Assembly (NCBI GenBank): GCA_023460975.1 | Contig: JAEWOG010000012.1 | Location: 1-31,732, forward strand | Direction of reading: 5' to 3' | Length of the DNA: 31,732 nucleotides | DNA from: Actinomycetes bacterium | GTDB taxonomy: Bacteria; Actinomycetota; Actinomycetes; Propionibacteriales; Nocardioidaceae | Part shown: positions 1 through 7,343 of the stretch, in pieces | Numbering within the stretch: the first letter of the stretch is position 1 | Layout of the letters: every line of letters begins with the position of its first letter | Translations under genes and position numbers: made by a program | Notes under the pieces: model-generated | Databases searched by the model: none | What the model saw: the letters and a program-made list of their open reading frames with translations, nothing else | What the model was told of the DNA's origin: nothing

Positions 1-26
1 CGAAACCAACGCCTCGACCAGGGGTG

Positions 27-140
27 GGTCTCGACAAGCTCGACCGGCGCAGCAGCCCGACCGGCGGAGCAGCTCGACCAGCCGTGGGGTCTCGACAAGC
101 TCGACCACCGGAGCAGCTCGACCCGCAGAGCAGCTCGACA
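27..140. repeat. GGTCTCGACAAGCTCGACC-type repeats upstream of kgd
   Basis: Two exact copies of GGTCTCGACAAGCTCGACC lie at 27-45 and 88-106. Around them are several GGAGCAGCTCGACC-like units (for example near 66-79 and 111-124). The stretch 1-237 contains no convincing gene. Related copies with T/A changes occur at 26662-26735, so this is a dispersed intergenic family. The core is partly self-complementary (CGA..TCG) and could form weak hairpins. Confidence 0.75.
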
Positions 141-237
141 CGTGCCGCTGGTCGCCTGGAACGGACCGCTCACCGATGTGGTTGGTCACACACCGAATCC
201 ATGGCGACCCGGGCCTGCATTTGTTCGATCGGGGGAC

Positions 238-243
238 TAGCCT
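238..243 (+). promoter_or_regulatory. putative -10 box for kgd (TAGCCT)
   Basis: TAGCCT fits the actinobacterial TANNNT -10 consensus and would start transcription near 250. That gives a leader of about 49 nt before the GTG start at 299. No good -35 is visible at 17 nt spacing. The purine-rich GGAAGAGG at 281-288 is the likely ribosome binding site. Confidence 0.4.
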
Positions 244-298
244 TGATGACGATTTGTCCCCGCGCGCGATCACACACCCTGGAAGAGGCGAAGCAAGA

Positions 299-3200
299 GT
301 GCCGCAGTCCCCCGCCGATTCGTCCGGCAACCCCTCCACCGTCATCCCGTCCTCGGATCTGGGAGCCAACGAGTGGCTCGTGGAGGAGATGCGGGAGCAG
401 TACGCCAAGGACCCGAACAGCGTGACCCCCGAGTGGGCCGCGTACTTCGGCAACGGCGCCACGGCCCAGAAGCCGGCCGCCCCGAAGCCGGCTGCTCACC
501 AGCCCCCGGCGGCAGCGGCCCCGGCCGCCTCGGCCCCGGCGGCGACTCCTGCCCCGGCCCCAAAGGCCACGCCCCGTCCTCCCGTCGCCGCCGCTGAGCC
601 GGCGCGTGGCGAGGGCACCCCCCTGGCCAAGGAGACGAAGCCCGCGCCCCCGGCCAGCGCCAGCGACGAGCCCACGTACACGACGCTGCGCGGCATCCCC
701 GCAGCCACGGCCAAGAACATGGACGTCTCGCTTTCCGTGCCGACGGCCACCTCGGTGCGCAACATCCCGGTCAAGCTGCTGTGGGACAACCGCACGGTCA
801 TCAACAACCACCTCAAGCGAGCCCGCGGCGGCAAGGTCAGCTTCACGCACCTCATCGGCTACGCGCTGGTCCGCGCCATGCGGACCATGCCCGAGATGAA
901 CAACACCTTCGCCGAGGTCGACGGCAAGCCCACCATGGTCTCGCCCGCCCACGTCAATCTTGGCCTGGCGATCGACCAGCAGAAGAAGGACGGCACCCGC
1001 CAGCTCGTCGCGCCGTCCATCAAGGGCTGCGAGTCGATGGACTTCGCCGCCTTCTGGACCGCGTACGAGGAGATCGTCCGCAAGGCCCGCGACAACAAGC
1101 TGGGCATGGACGACTACTCGGGCACGACGATCTCGCTGACCAACGTCGGCGGCCTGGGCACCAGCCACTCCGTTCCGCGTCTGATGTCCGGCCAGGCCGC
1201 CATCTTCGGCGTGGGCTCGATGGAGTACCCGCCGGAGTTCCAGGGCGCCTCCGAGGACACCCTGACTCGCAACGCGGTCAGCAAGATCATGACGATCACC
1301 TCGACGTACGACCACCGTGTCATCCAGGGCGCGCAGTCGGGCGAGTTCCTACGCCGGGTGCACCAGCTGCTGCTGGGCGAGGACAGCTTCTACGACGAGA
1401 TCTTTGCCAGCCTGCGGATCCCCTACCAGCCGATCCGCTGGGGCAGCGACATCGCCACCAGCCACGACGAGGACGTCTCCAAGCAGGCCCGCATCCTCGA
1501 GCTGATCCACGCCTACCGGGTCCGCGGCCACCTGATGGCCGACACCGACCCGCTGGAGTACCGCCAGCGCAGCCACCCCGACCTCGAGATCGAGAACCAC
1601 GGCCTCACGCTGTGGGACCTCGACCGGGAGTTCGCCACCGGCCGCTTCGGCAAGGGCCGCCGCTTCATGAAGCTGCGCGACATCCTCGGTGTCCTGCGTG
1701 ATGCGTACTGCCGCACCACCGGTGTCGAGTACATGCACATCATGGACCCCGAGCAGCGCAAGTGGATCCAGGAGCGCATCGAGCAGCCACACACCAAGAC
1801 GCCTCGTGAAGAGCAGCTGCGCATCCTGCTCAAGCTGAACCAGGCCGAGGCGTTCGAGACGTTCCTGCAGACCAAGTTCGTCGGGCAGAAGCGCTTCTCG
1901 CTCGAGGGTGGCGAGACCACCATCCCCGTGGTGGACGAGATCTGCGAGGCAGCGGCCGAGGCCGACCTCGATGAGGTCACCATCGGCATGGCTCACCGCG
2001 GCCGCCTCAACGTGCTCGCCAACATCGTCGGCAAGAAGTACTCCCAGATCTTCCGCGAGTTCGAGGGCAACATCGACCCGCGTACGGTCCAGGGCTCCGG
2101 CGACGTGAAGTACCACCTGGGGGCCGAGGGCGAGTTCGTCTCCGGCAAGGGCGACACCATCAAGGTCTCGGTGGCGGCGAACCCCTCGCACCTCGAGGCA
2201 GTCGACCCGGTCCTCGAGGGCATCGCGCGCGCCAAGCAGGACGTGCTGGACCGCGGCGCCGAGTACCCGGTCCTGCCGCTGCTGGTCCACGGTGACGCGG
2301 CCTTCGCGGGCCAGGGCGTTGTCGCGGAGACCCTCAACCTGTCGCAGCTGCGCGGCTACCGCACCGGCGGCACGATCCACGTCGTCGTCAACAACCAGGT
2401 GGGCTTCACCACCTCGCCCGGGTCGTCGCGCTCCTCCCTGTACGCCACCGACGTGGCGCGCATGGTGCAGGCGCCGATCTTCCACGTCAACGGCGACGAC
2501 CCCGAGGCCTGCATCCGCGTGGCCCGGCTTGCGTTCGAGTTCCGCCAGGAGTTCAACAAGGACGTCGTCATCGACCTCGTGTGCTACCGCCGTCGCGGTC
2601 ACAACGAGGGCGACGACCCGTCGTACACGCAGCCGCTGATGTACGACCTCATCGAGCAGAAGCGTTCGGTCCGCAAGCTCTACACCGAGTCCCTCATCGG
2701 CCGTGGCGACATCACGGTGGAGGAGGCCGAGCAGGTGCTGCGCGACTACCAGCAGCAGCTCGAGCGCGTCTTCACCGAGGTCCGCGAGGCCTCCAACGAG
2801 ACTCCGAGTGACTGGATGACGGTCCCCGACTACCCGGAGAAGGACGCGGCCGACGACACCACCACGGCCGTCACGCCGGAGGTCATGAAGCGCATCGCGG
2901 ACGCGTACGTCACGCCGCCGGACGGCTTCACGGTCCACCCGAAGGTGCTCCCCCAGCTGCAGCGACGCGCCCACTCGATCATCGACGGGCCCATCGACTG
3001 GGGCACCGGCGAGATCCTCGCGTTCGGGTCGCTGCTCATGGAGGGCCGACCGGTCCGCCTCGCGGGTCAGGACAGCCGCCGCGGCACGTTCGTGCAGCGC
3101 TTCGCGACCATCATCGACCGCACGAACGCCGACGAGTGGACCCCGCTGACCACTCTCACCGAGGACCAGGCGAAGTTCTTCGTCTACGACTCCCTGCTCA

Positions 3201-4018
3201 GCGAGTACGCCGCCCTCGGCTTCGAGTACGGCTACTCCGTGGCCCGCCCCGATGCCCTGGTGCTCTGGGAGGCGCAGTTCGGTGACTTCGTCAACGGCGC
3301 CCAGACGGTCATCGACGAGTTCATCTCCTCGTCGGAGGCCAAGTGGCGTCAGCAGTCCGGCGTGGTCCTCCTCCTGCCTCACGGCTACGAGGGCCAGGGC
3401 CCGGACCACTCCTCGGCCCGCATCGAGCGCTTCCTGCAGCTGTGCGCCGAGGACGCCATGACCGTGGCCCAGCCCTCGACGCCGGCGTCGTACTTCCACC
3501 TGCTGCGCCAGCACTCGCTGGGCGAGGACCACAAGCCCCTCATCGTCTTCACCCCGAAGTCGATGCTGCGGCGCAAGGAGGCTGCCTCGCAGCCGGTCGA
3601 CTTCCTCGGCGACACGACGTTCCGCCCGTTCATCGGCGACAGCGAGGCCGACCCGGCCACGGTGGAGACCCTGCTGCTGTGCTCGGGCCGCGTCGCGTGG
3701 GACCTCGTGGTTGACCGCAACAAGCGCGACAACGGGGCGAAGTTCGCCATCGGTCGCGTGGAGCGCCTCTACCCGGAGCCGGTCGAGGACATCAAGGCCG
3801 AGATCGCGAAGTACCCCAACCTCAAGCACGTGCGCTGGGTCCAGGACGAGCCGGCCAACATGGGCCCGTGGCCGTACTACGCCCTCAACGTGGTGGGCGA
3901 GCTCGGCGTCGAGGTCACCCCGGTCACGCGCAGCGCGTCGTCCTCGCCGTCCGTGGGCACGGCCAAGCGTCACCTGGCCGAGCAGAAGGACCTGCTCGAC
4001 CTCGCGTTCGAGGACTGA
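299..4018 (+). CDS. kgd: multifunctional 2-oxoglutarate decarboxylase/dehydrogenase (Kgd/SucA-type E2-E1 fusion)
   Basis: Actinobacterial TCA-cycle enzyme that decarboxylates 2-oxoglutarate with thiamine diphosphate and feeds succinyl-CoA formation. It has 1239 residues, the usual family length. A short N-terminal segment (ANEWLVEEM, about residue 22) is followed by a Pro/Ala-rich linker. Next comes an E2-like acyltransferase domain ending at TYDHRVIQG (His339), then the E1 decarboxylase with AHRGRLN (His566). The ThDP motif runs from GDAAFAGQG (G665) to NNQ (N698), and a transketolase-like C-terminal part follows. The GTG at 299 is chosen because GGAAGAGG sits 10 nt upstream and the protein then begins VPQSPADSSG, like homologues; an in-frame ATG at 176 has no homology support. 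It is followed after 3 nt by a small co-transcribed gene. In mycobacteria Kgd is inhibited by GarA, which is not in this window. Assignment is near certain. Confidence 0.97.
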   Translation: MPQSPADSSGNPSTVIPSSDLGANEWLVEEMREQYAKDPNSVTPEWAAYFGNGATAQKPAAPKPAAHQPPAAAAPAASAPAATPAPAPKATPRPPVAAAEPARGEGTPLAKETKPAPPASASDEPTYTTLRGIPAATAKNMDVSLSVPTATSVRNIPVKLLWDNRTVINNHLKRARGGKVSFTHLIGYALVRAMRTMPEMNNTFAEVDGKPTMVSPAHVNLGLAIDQQKKDGTRQLVAPSIKGCESMDFAAFWTAYEEIVRKARDNKLGMDDYSGTTISLTNVGGLGTSHSVPRLMSGQAAIFGVGSMEYPPEFQGASEDTLTRNAVSKIMTITSTYDHRVIQGAQSGEFLRRVHQLLLGEDSFYDEIFASLRIPYQPIRWGSDIATSHDEDVSKQARILELIHAYRVRGHLMADTDPLEYRQRSHPDLEIENHGLTLWDLDREFATGRFGKGRRFMKLRDILGVLRDAYCRTTGVEYMHIMDPEQRKWIQERIEQPHTKTPREEQLRILLKLNQAEAFETFLQTKFVGQKRFSLEGGETTIPVVDEICEAAAEADLDEVTIGMAHRGRLNVLANIVGKKYSQIFREFEGNIDPRTVQGSGDVKYHLGAEGEFVSGKGDTIKVSVAANPSHLEAVDPVLEGIARAKQDVLDRGAEYPVLPLLVHGDAAFAGQGVVAETLNLSQLRGYRTGGTIHVVVNNQVGFTTSPGSSRSSLYATDVARMVQAPIFHVNGDDPEACIRVARLAFEFRQEFNKDVVIDLVCYRRRGHNEGDDPSYTQPLMYDLIEQKRSVRKLYTESLIGRGDITVEEAEQVLRDYQQQLERVFTEVREASNETPSDWMTVPDYPEKDAADDTTTAVTPEVMKRIADAYVTPPDGFTVHPKVLPQLQRRAHSIIDGPIDWGTGEILAFGSLLMEGRPVRLAGQDSRRGTFVQRFATIIDRTNADEWTPLTTLTEDQAKFFVYDSLLSEYAALGFEYGYSVARPDALVLWEAQFGDFVNGAQTVIDEFISSSEAKWRQQSGVVLLLPHGYEGQGPDHSSARIERFLQLCAEDAMTVAQPSTPASYFHLLRQHSLGEDHKPLIVFTPKSMLRRKEAASQPVDFLGDTTFRPFIGDSEADPATVETLLLCSGRVAWDLVVDRNKRDNGAKFAIGRVERLYPEPVEDIKAEIAKYPNLKHVRWVQDEPANMGPWPYYALNVVGELGVEVTPVTRSASSSPSVGTAKRHLAEQKDLLDLAFED

Positions 4019-4021
4019 GCG

Positions 4022-4198
4022 ATGTACTTCACCGACCGAGGCCTCGAGGAGCTCGAGAAGCGACGCGGCGACGAGGAGGTCACCCTCGCCTGGGTGGCCG
4101 ACCAACTCCAGGCGTTCGTGGACACGCACCCTGAGTTCGAGACCGCGGTCGAACGGTTCGCCACCTGGCTGGCCAGGCTGGACGACCCGGAGGACTGA
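4022..4198 (+). CDS. small DUF6104-like protein downstream of kgd
   Basis: A 58-residue acidic protein beginning MYFTDRGLEELEKRRGDEEV and ending ARLDDPED. It begins 3 nt after the kgd stop, so the two are almost certainly co-transcribed and probably translationally coupled. I recognise it as the short DUF6104-type protein often found next to kgd in actinobacteria. It is predicted to be mostly helical, with no membrane segment, cysteines or catalytic motif. Its function is unknown; the fixed linkage suggests an accessory role with Kgd, which is inference. The strong hairpin terminator at 4209-4239 ends the unit. Confidence 0.85.
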   Translation: MYFTDRGLEELEKRRGDEEVTLAWVADQLQAFVDTHPEFETAVERFATWLARLDDPED

Positions 4199-4208
4199 GC
4201 AGCATGTC

Positions 4209-4239
4209 GAGGCCCCGCACCGAATCGGTGCGGGGCCTC
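4209..4239 (+). terminator. hairpin terminator of the kgd operon
   Basis: GAGGCCCCGCACCG (4209-4222), loop AAT, then the exact complement CGGTGCGGGGCCTC (4226-4239): a perfect 14-bp GC-rich stem starting 10 nt after the operon's last stop. There is no U tract, which is common for actinobacterial terminators. Confidence 0.85.
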
Positions 4240-4272
4240 GGCGCATCTGTTCGGGGCCTCGGGGCATCTGTT
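4231..4272 (+). repeat. two 21-bp tandem repeats extending the terminator arm
   Basis: CGGGGCCTCGGCGCATCTGTT (4231-4251) is repeated with one change at 4252-4272, and further decayed CGGGG units continue to about 4302. The first unit is also the right arm of the kgd terminator, so the left arm could pair with CGGGGCCTC in either copy. Confidence 0.8.
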
Positions 4273-4291
4273 CGGGGTCAGAGTCGGGGCA

Positions 4292-4297
4292 TAGTGT
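4292..4297 (+). promoter_or_regulatory. putative -10 box for arr (TAGTGT)
   Basis: TAGTGT lies 6 nt before the ATG at 4304. No Shine-Dalgarno sequence is present, so the mRNA is probably leaderless. Confidence 0.5.
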
Positions 4298-4303
4298 CGG
4301 GGC

Positions 4304-4735
4304 ATGAGCACACCTCGCGAGCCCGTCGCCTTCGAGGAGTACGAGCCGGGCGTCCACCTGCACGGAACCAAGGCCGACCTCGTCGTCGGAGACCTGCTCA
4401 CCGCGGGGCGTGAGTCGAACTTCGAGGAGGGGGTGATGAATTTCGTCTACTTCACCGCCACCCTCGATGCCGCCACGTGGGGAGCCGAGCTCGCTGCTGG
4501 CGAGGGGCCCGGCCGGATCTACCTCGTCGAGCCCACCGGTGAGTTCGAGGACGACCCCAACGTGACGGACAAGAAGTTCCCCGGCAATCCCACCCGCTCG
4601 TTCCGCAGCCGCTCCCCTTTGCTCGTCGTCGGCGAGCTCGTTGACTGGATCGGCCACTCGCCCGAGACCGTGCGGGCCATGCGCGAGGGCCTTGCCGCGC
4701 TGAAGGATGCTGGGAAGGCCGAGATCCTTGGCTGA
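4304..4735 (+). CDS. arr: rifampin ADP-ribosyltransferase (Arr)
   Basis: A 143-residue protein that matches the Arr family over its whole length. Members inactivate rifamycins by transferring ADP-ribose from NAD+ to the C23 hydroxyl. Landmarks are HLHGTKADL near the N-terminus (His20), VYFTATLDAATWGAELA (Tyr49) and GEFEDDPNVTDKKFPGNPT (Asp83/84). The His-Tyr-Asp pattern matches the catalytic residues of M. smegmatis Arr. A likely leaderless promoter (TAGTGT, 4292) follows directly after the kgd terminator. The downstream DUF1801 gene overlaps its 3' end. Chromosomal Arr homologues are common in environmental actinobacteria; whether this one confers rifampicin resistance cannot be read from sequence. 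Confidence 0.93.
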   Translation: MSTPREPVAFEEYEPGVHLHGTKADLVVGDLLTAGRESNFEEGVMNFVYFTATLDAATWGAELAAGEGPGRIYLVEPTGEFEDDPNVTDKKFPGNPTRSFRSRSPLLVVGELVDWIGHSPETVRAMREGLAALKDAGKAEILG

Positions 4736-5084
4736 CCTGGATGCCGTGGAGGCGCGGATCTGGGAGCTGCTGGCGCCGTACCGCAGTGAGTTGGAGGACG
4801 CGACCATCTACTCGATGCCGTCCCTGCGGTGGCCCGGGGCGAAGGGGCACGACTATTTCGCGGCCCTCCAGCGCAACGCCAAGAAGGTCAGCCTGTACGT
4901 GATCGCCGTCGACACCTGGCCCGAGGCCCTCGACGGTTCCTCGGAGGCCTTCGTGAAGCGACGCACCGGGAAGGCAACGTTCTCCTTTCCCGCCCTCGAC
5001 GACGAGATGGCTGCACAGTTGGAGGCTTTTCTCGCCCGCCTGTACGTCCCGTACCGCGCCCACCACTCGGGCGAGGCTGGCTGA
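4728..5084 (+). CDS. DUF1801 domain protein (YdhG-like)
   Basis: About 118 residues with the DUF1801 pattern: an early IYSMPSLRW segment, YFAALQRNAKKVSLYVIAVD in the middle, and a C-terminal helix with LEAFLARLYVPYR. Family members are small cytosolic proteins of unknown biochemical function. The start is uncertain. I prefer TTG at 4728, which has GGGAAGG 9 nt upstream and overlaps the arr stop by 8 nt; ATG at 4707 is in frame but its purine stretch abuts the start codon. The overlap suggests co-transcription with arr. Confidence 0.8.
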   Translation: MADLDAVEARIWELLAPYRSELEDATIYSMPSLRWPGAKGHDYFAALQRNAKKVSLYVIAVDTWPEALDGSSEAFVKRRTGKATFSFPALDDEMAAQLEAFLARLYVPYRAHHSGEAG

Positions 5085-5134
5085 CGCTGTCCGGGACTGA
5101 GCCGCGCCTCTGGCCGGACGCCACGCACGCGCAC

Positions 5135-5140
5135 TAGATT
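5135..5140 (+). promoter_or_regulatory. putative -10 box (TAGATT), leaderless start at 5148
   Basis: TAGATT sits 7 nt before the ATG at 5148. There is no Shine-Dalgarno sequence in CCCGGCC, consistent with a leaderless transcript. Confidence 0.5.
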
Positions 5141-5147
5141 CCCGGCC

Positions 5148-5780
5148 ATGTCCGAGAACGCCGCCGTCCCCGACACCACTCCGGCCTACCCCCCTGCCCC
5201 GTGGCACATGCACGGCCAGTTGTGGCTGTCGATCCTCAAGGTCCGCGATGGGGTCGACGCGCGGCGTCCCGCTGGCATGTACGGCGTCGCGATGGTCGAC
5301 TACCAGGCGCCCAGCCCGCTGACGTACGGCGAACTCCTCGTGGGTCGCGTCGTCAAGGAGCCGGTCAAGGGAGTGACGATCACCGACATCTGGGTCGACT
5401 CCCCCGCCTCGGTCGCGGGCGGGCGGGAGATCTGGGCAATCCCGAAGGATCTGTGCGAGTTCAGCGTGGAGGCCTCCCGGCGGGGACCATTCGCTCGTAC
5501 GGACTGGACGATGACGACCGGCGGCGTCCAGATCGCGACGGCGTCCTTCGCCGATGTGTCCGCGCTCGCTCCACGCACGAAGTTCCAAGCCAACACGTGG
5601 CAGCCGGGCATCGCCGAGACGAACTTCGAGGACCGCAGTTCCCCACTGCGGGGCTCGGCGAAGGCGCTTCTCGCACGAGGCCGGTGGACCTTCAACCCCG
5701 AGGGTCCCCTGGCGTGGCTGCACGGTGCCCGCACGGTAGCGTCCTTCCGCATGGTGGACTTCTCGATGGTGGTGGACTGA
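5148..5780 (+). CDS. acetoacetate decarboxylase-fold protein
   Basis: A 210-residue soluble protein of the acetoacetate decarboxylase (ADC) superfamily. The clearest motif is GGREIWAIPKD, in which Lys100 aligns with the Schiff-base lysine of ADC (GxREx..PK pattern). PPAPWHMHGQLWLS at the N-terminus is typical of actinobacterial members. Many homologues are not true decarboxylases but act as lyases, aldolases or binding proteins, so the substrate is unknown. The next gene begins 2 nt after the stop, and an alpha/beta hydrolase follows, so the three probably form one operon for a small-molecule conversion. Confidence 0.82.
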   Translation: MSENAAVPDTTPAYPPAPWHMHGQLWLSILKVRDGVDARRPAGMYGVAMVDYQAPSPLTYGELLVGRVVKEPVKGVTITDIWVDSPASVAGGREIWAIPKDLCEFSVEASRRGPFARTDWTMTTGGVQIATASFADVSALAPRTKFQANTWQPGIAETNFEDRSSPLRGSAKALLARGRWTFNPEGPLAWLHGARTVASFRMVDFSMVVD

Positions 5781-5782
5781 CC

Positions 5783-6298
5783 ATGGGCTTGGCGCGAGCG
5801 CTCGGATACACCTACCAGCGCCCCAACCCGTTCCAGCGCGGTGTGCAGCACTTCGCCGGCACCCCCGCCGGCGGGTGGGTCTTCTCCCGACTGCTGCGGC
5901 ACGCCGATGACGTCGTGGGCAGCCTCACGAAGGGTCGCCAGAGCGCCCCCGGGATCTTCGCGGGGCTTCCCGTGCTGGACCTGACCACCACGGGCCGCAA
6001 GTCGGGCCAGCCCCGCACGAGCCATCTGATCGCGCTTCCGGCTGGAGACACGCTGGCGCTGCTGGGCACCAACTTCGGCCAGGGCGGCACTCCTGCATGG
6101 GTGCTCAATCTCGAGGCGGACCCACGCGCGAGCGTCGAGCACAAGGGCCGCACCGCCGACGTACTGGCTCGCCCTGTCACCGGCGAGGAGCGGGAGCAGG
6201 TGCTCGCTGCGGCGAAGGAGATCTACCCCGGCTACCTGAAGTACCTCGAGCGCCTCACCCACCGTACGGTCCGTATCTTCGCGCTGGACCCCCGCTGA
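5783..6298 (+). CDS. nitroreductase-family deazaflavin(F420)-dependent oxidoreductase
   Basis: A 171-residue protein of the Ddn/FDOR-type split beta-barrel family. The signature is LDLTTTGRKSGQPRTSHLIALPAGDTLAL followed by GTNFGQGGTPAWVLNLEADPRASVE and the late motif EREQVLAAAKEIYPGYLKYLERL. Members bind F420 (some bind other flavins) and reduce diverse substrates. The start at 5783 lies 2 nt after the preceding stop, indicating operon membership. The substrate cannot be predicted. Confidence 0.9.
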   Translation: MGLARALGYTYQRPNPFQRGVQHFAGTPAGGWVFSRLLRHADDVVGSLTKGRQSAPGIFAGLPVLDLTTTGRKSGQPRTSHLIALPAGDTLALLGTNFGQGGTPAWVLNLEADPRASVEHKGRTADVLARPVTGEEREQVLAAAKEIYPGYLKYLERLTHRTVRIFALDPR

Positions 6299-6308
6299 GC
6301 CGGGCCCG

Positions 6309-7148
6309 ATGAACGCGCCCGCACGGATCTCGACGCTGTCCCACGACGGCCTGACCTTCGGGGTGCTGGACTCGGGGCCCCTGGACGGCACGCCCGTCGT
6401 GCTGCTGCACGGCTTCCCGCAGCGAGCCTCATCGTGGGCCGCGGTGAGCCGGGTCCTCAACGACGCGGGCTTGCGGACCTACGCACTGGACCAGCGCGGC
6501 TACTCCCCCGGCGCCCGGCCGCCGCGGGTCCGCGACCACACGGTCGCCCGACTCGTGGGTGACGTGCTGGCCCTCATCGAGCGCATTGGCACCCCCGTCC
6601 ATGTCGTGGGGCACGACTGGGGCGCCAACATCGCATGGGCGCTGTCGGCGTCCCACCCCGAGCACATCGTCTCCCTCACGGCCCTCTCCGTGCCCCACCC
6701 GCGCGCTCTGAGCGCGGCCATGCGTCACCGCGACCAGGCCCGGCGGAGCTGGTACATCGCCGCCTTCCAACTGCCGTGGTTGCCCGAGCGGATGCTCGCC
6801 TCGCGACGCGGAGTGGCCGCGATGCGTTCTGCGGGGATGGACGAGGACATGCTGGCGACGTACCGCTCCGACATCGTCGAGGCCGGAGCCTTGCCGGGCG
6901 GATTGAACTGGTACCGCGCCCTGCGAGTGCGCGACAAGGGCGGCTTCGGGCGCACCGTCCGTGTTCCGACCACGTACGTGTGGAGTGACGGCGACACCGC
7001 CCTGGGCCGCGAAGGGGCGGAGGGCTGCGGCCAGTTCGTCGAGGCCGACTACCGCTACATCATCATCGAGGGCGCCAGCCACTGGATCGTCGACCAGCGC
7101 CCCGACGAGGTCGCTGACGCTGTGCTGGAGCGCGTGAGGCGTCCCTGA
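6309..7148 (+). CDS. alpha/beta-fold hydrolase, epoxide-hydrolase-like
   Basis: A 279-residue alpha/beta hydrolase. HGFPQ (His34-Gln38) gives the oxyanion-hole HGxP motif. VVGHDWGANIAW places an aspartate nucleophile at Asp103, as in epoxide hydrolases and haloalkane dehalogenases rather than serine esterases. WSDGD (Asp227/229) and GASHWI (His258) complete the expected Asp-His-Asp set. It starts 10 nt after the preceding gene and is the last member of the likely 5148-7148 operon. An epoxide hydrolase is the best guess; dehalogenase or another C-O bond hydrolase is possible. Confidence 0.88.
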   Translation: MNAPARISTLSHDGLTFGVLDSGPLDGTPVVLLHGFPQRASSWAAVSRVLNDAGLRTYALDQRGYSPGARPPRVRDHTVARLVGDVLALIERIGTPVHVVGHDWGANIAWALSASHPEHIVSLTALSVPHPRALSAAMRHRDQARRSWYIAAFQLPWLPERMLASRRGVAAMRSAGMDEDMLATYRSDIVEAGALPGGLNWYRALRVRDKGGFGRTVRVPTTYVWSDGDTALGREGAEGCGQFVEADYRYIIIEGASHWIVDQRPDEVADAVLERVRRP

Positions 7149-7201
7149 GGCAGATCGGGCCGTCACGCACGGGGTCGGGTCCGGGACGCTCCGCACCTGA
7201 T

Positions 7202-7270
7202 CCCCAAATTGGGGACAGTTGGAGCACGTCGTGACGGCCCTCGACCTCCTCCAAGTGTCCCCAATTTGGG
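7202..7270. repeat. 22-bp inverted repeat pair upstream of the HNH gene
   Basis: CCCAAATTGGGGACAGTTGG... (7203-7224) and its complement (7249-7270) match at 21 of 22 positions around a 24-nt spacer. Each arm contains an odd palindrome CCCCAA-N-TTGGG(G), centred at 7208 and 7265. The AT-rich cores stand out in this GC-rich DNA. Possible roles are a paired operator, a cruciform, or the edge of a mobile 13E12-like unit. Confidence 0.85.
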
Positions 7271-7343
7271 CAGGAGGGGTGGCGGTCTGGACCGATGAGC
7301 ACGTACGCCCAGAAGTGTCAGTGCCTCCCGGTTGAGTAGGGCC

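Noticed and set aside
1349..4807. 1152-codon minus-strand open frame antisense to kgd
   Set aside because: High-GC coding DNA leaves long antisense frames open. The translation is low-complexity (Val/Leu/Arg/Asp-rich) and shows no family, while kgd on the plus strand is unmistakable.
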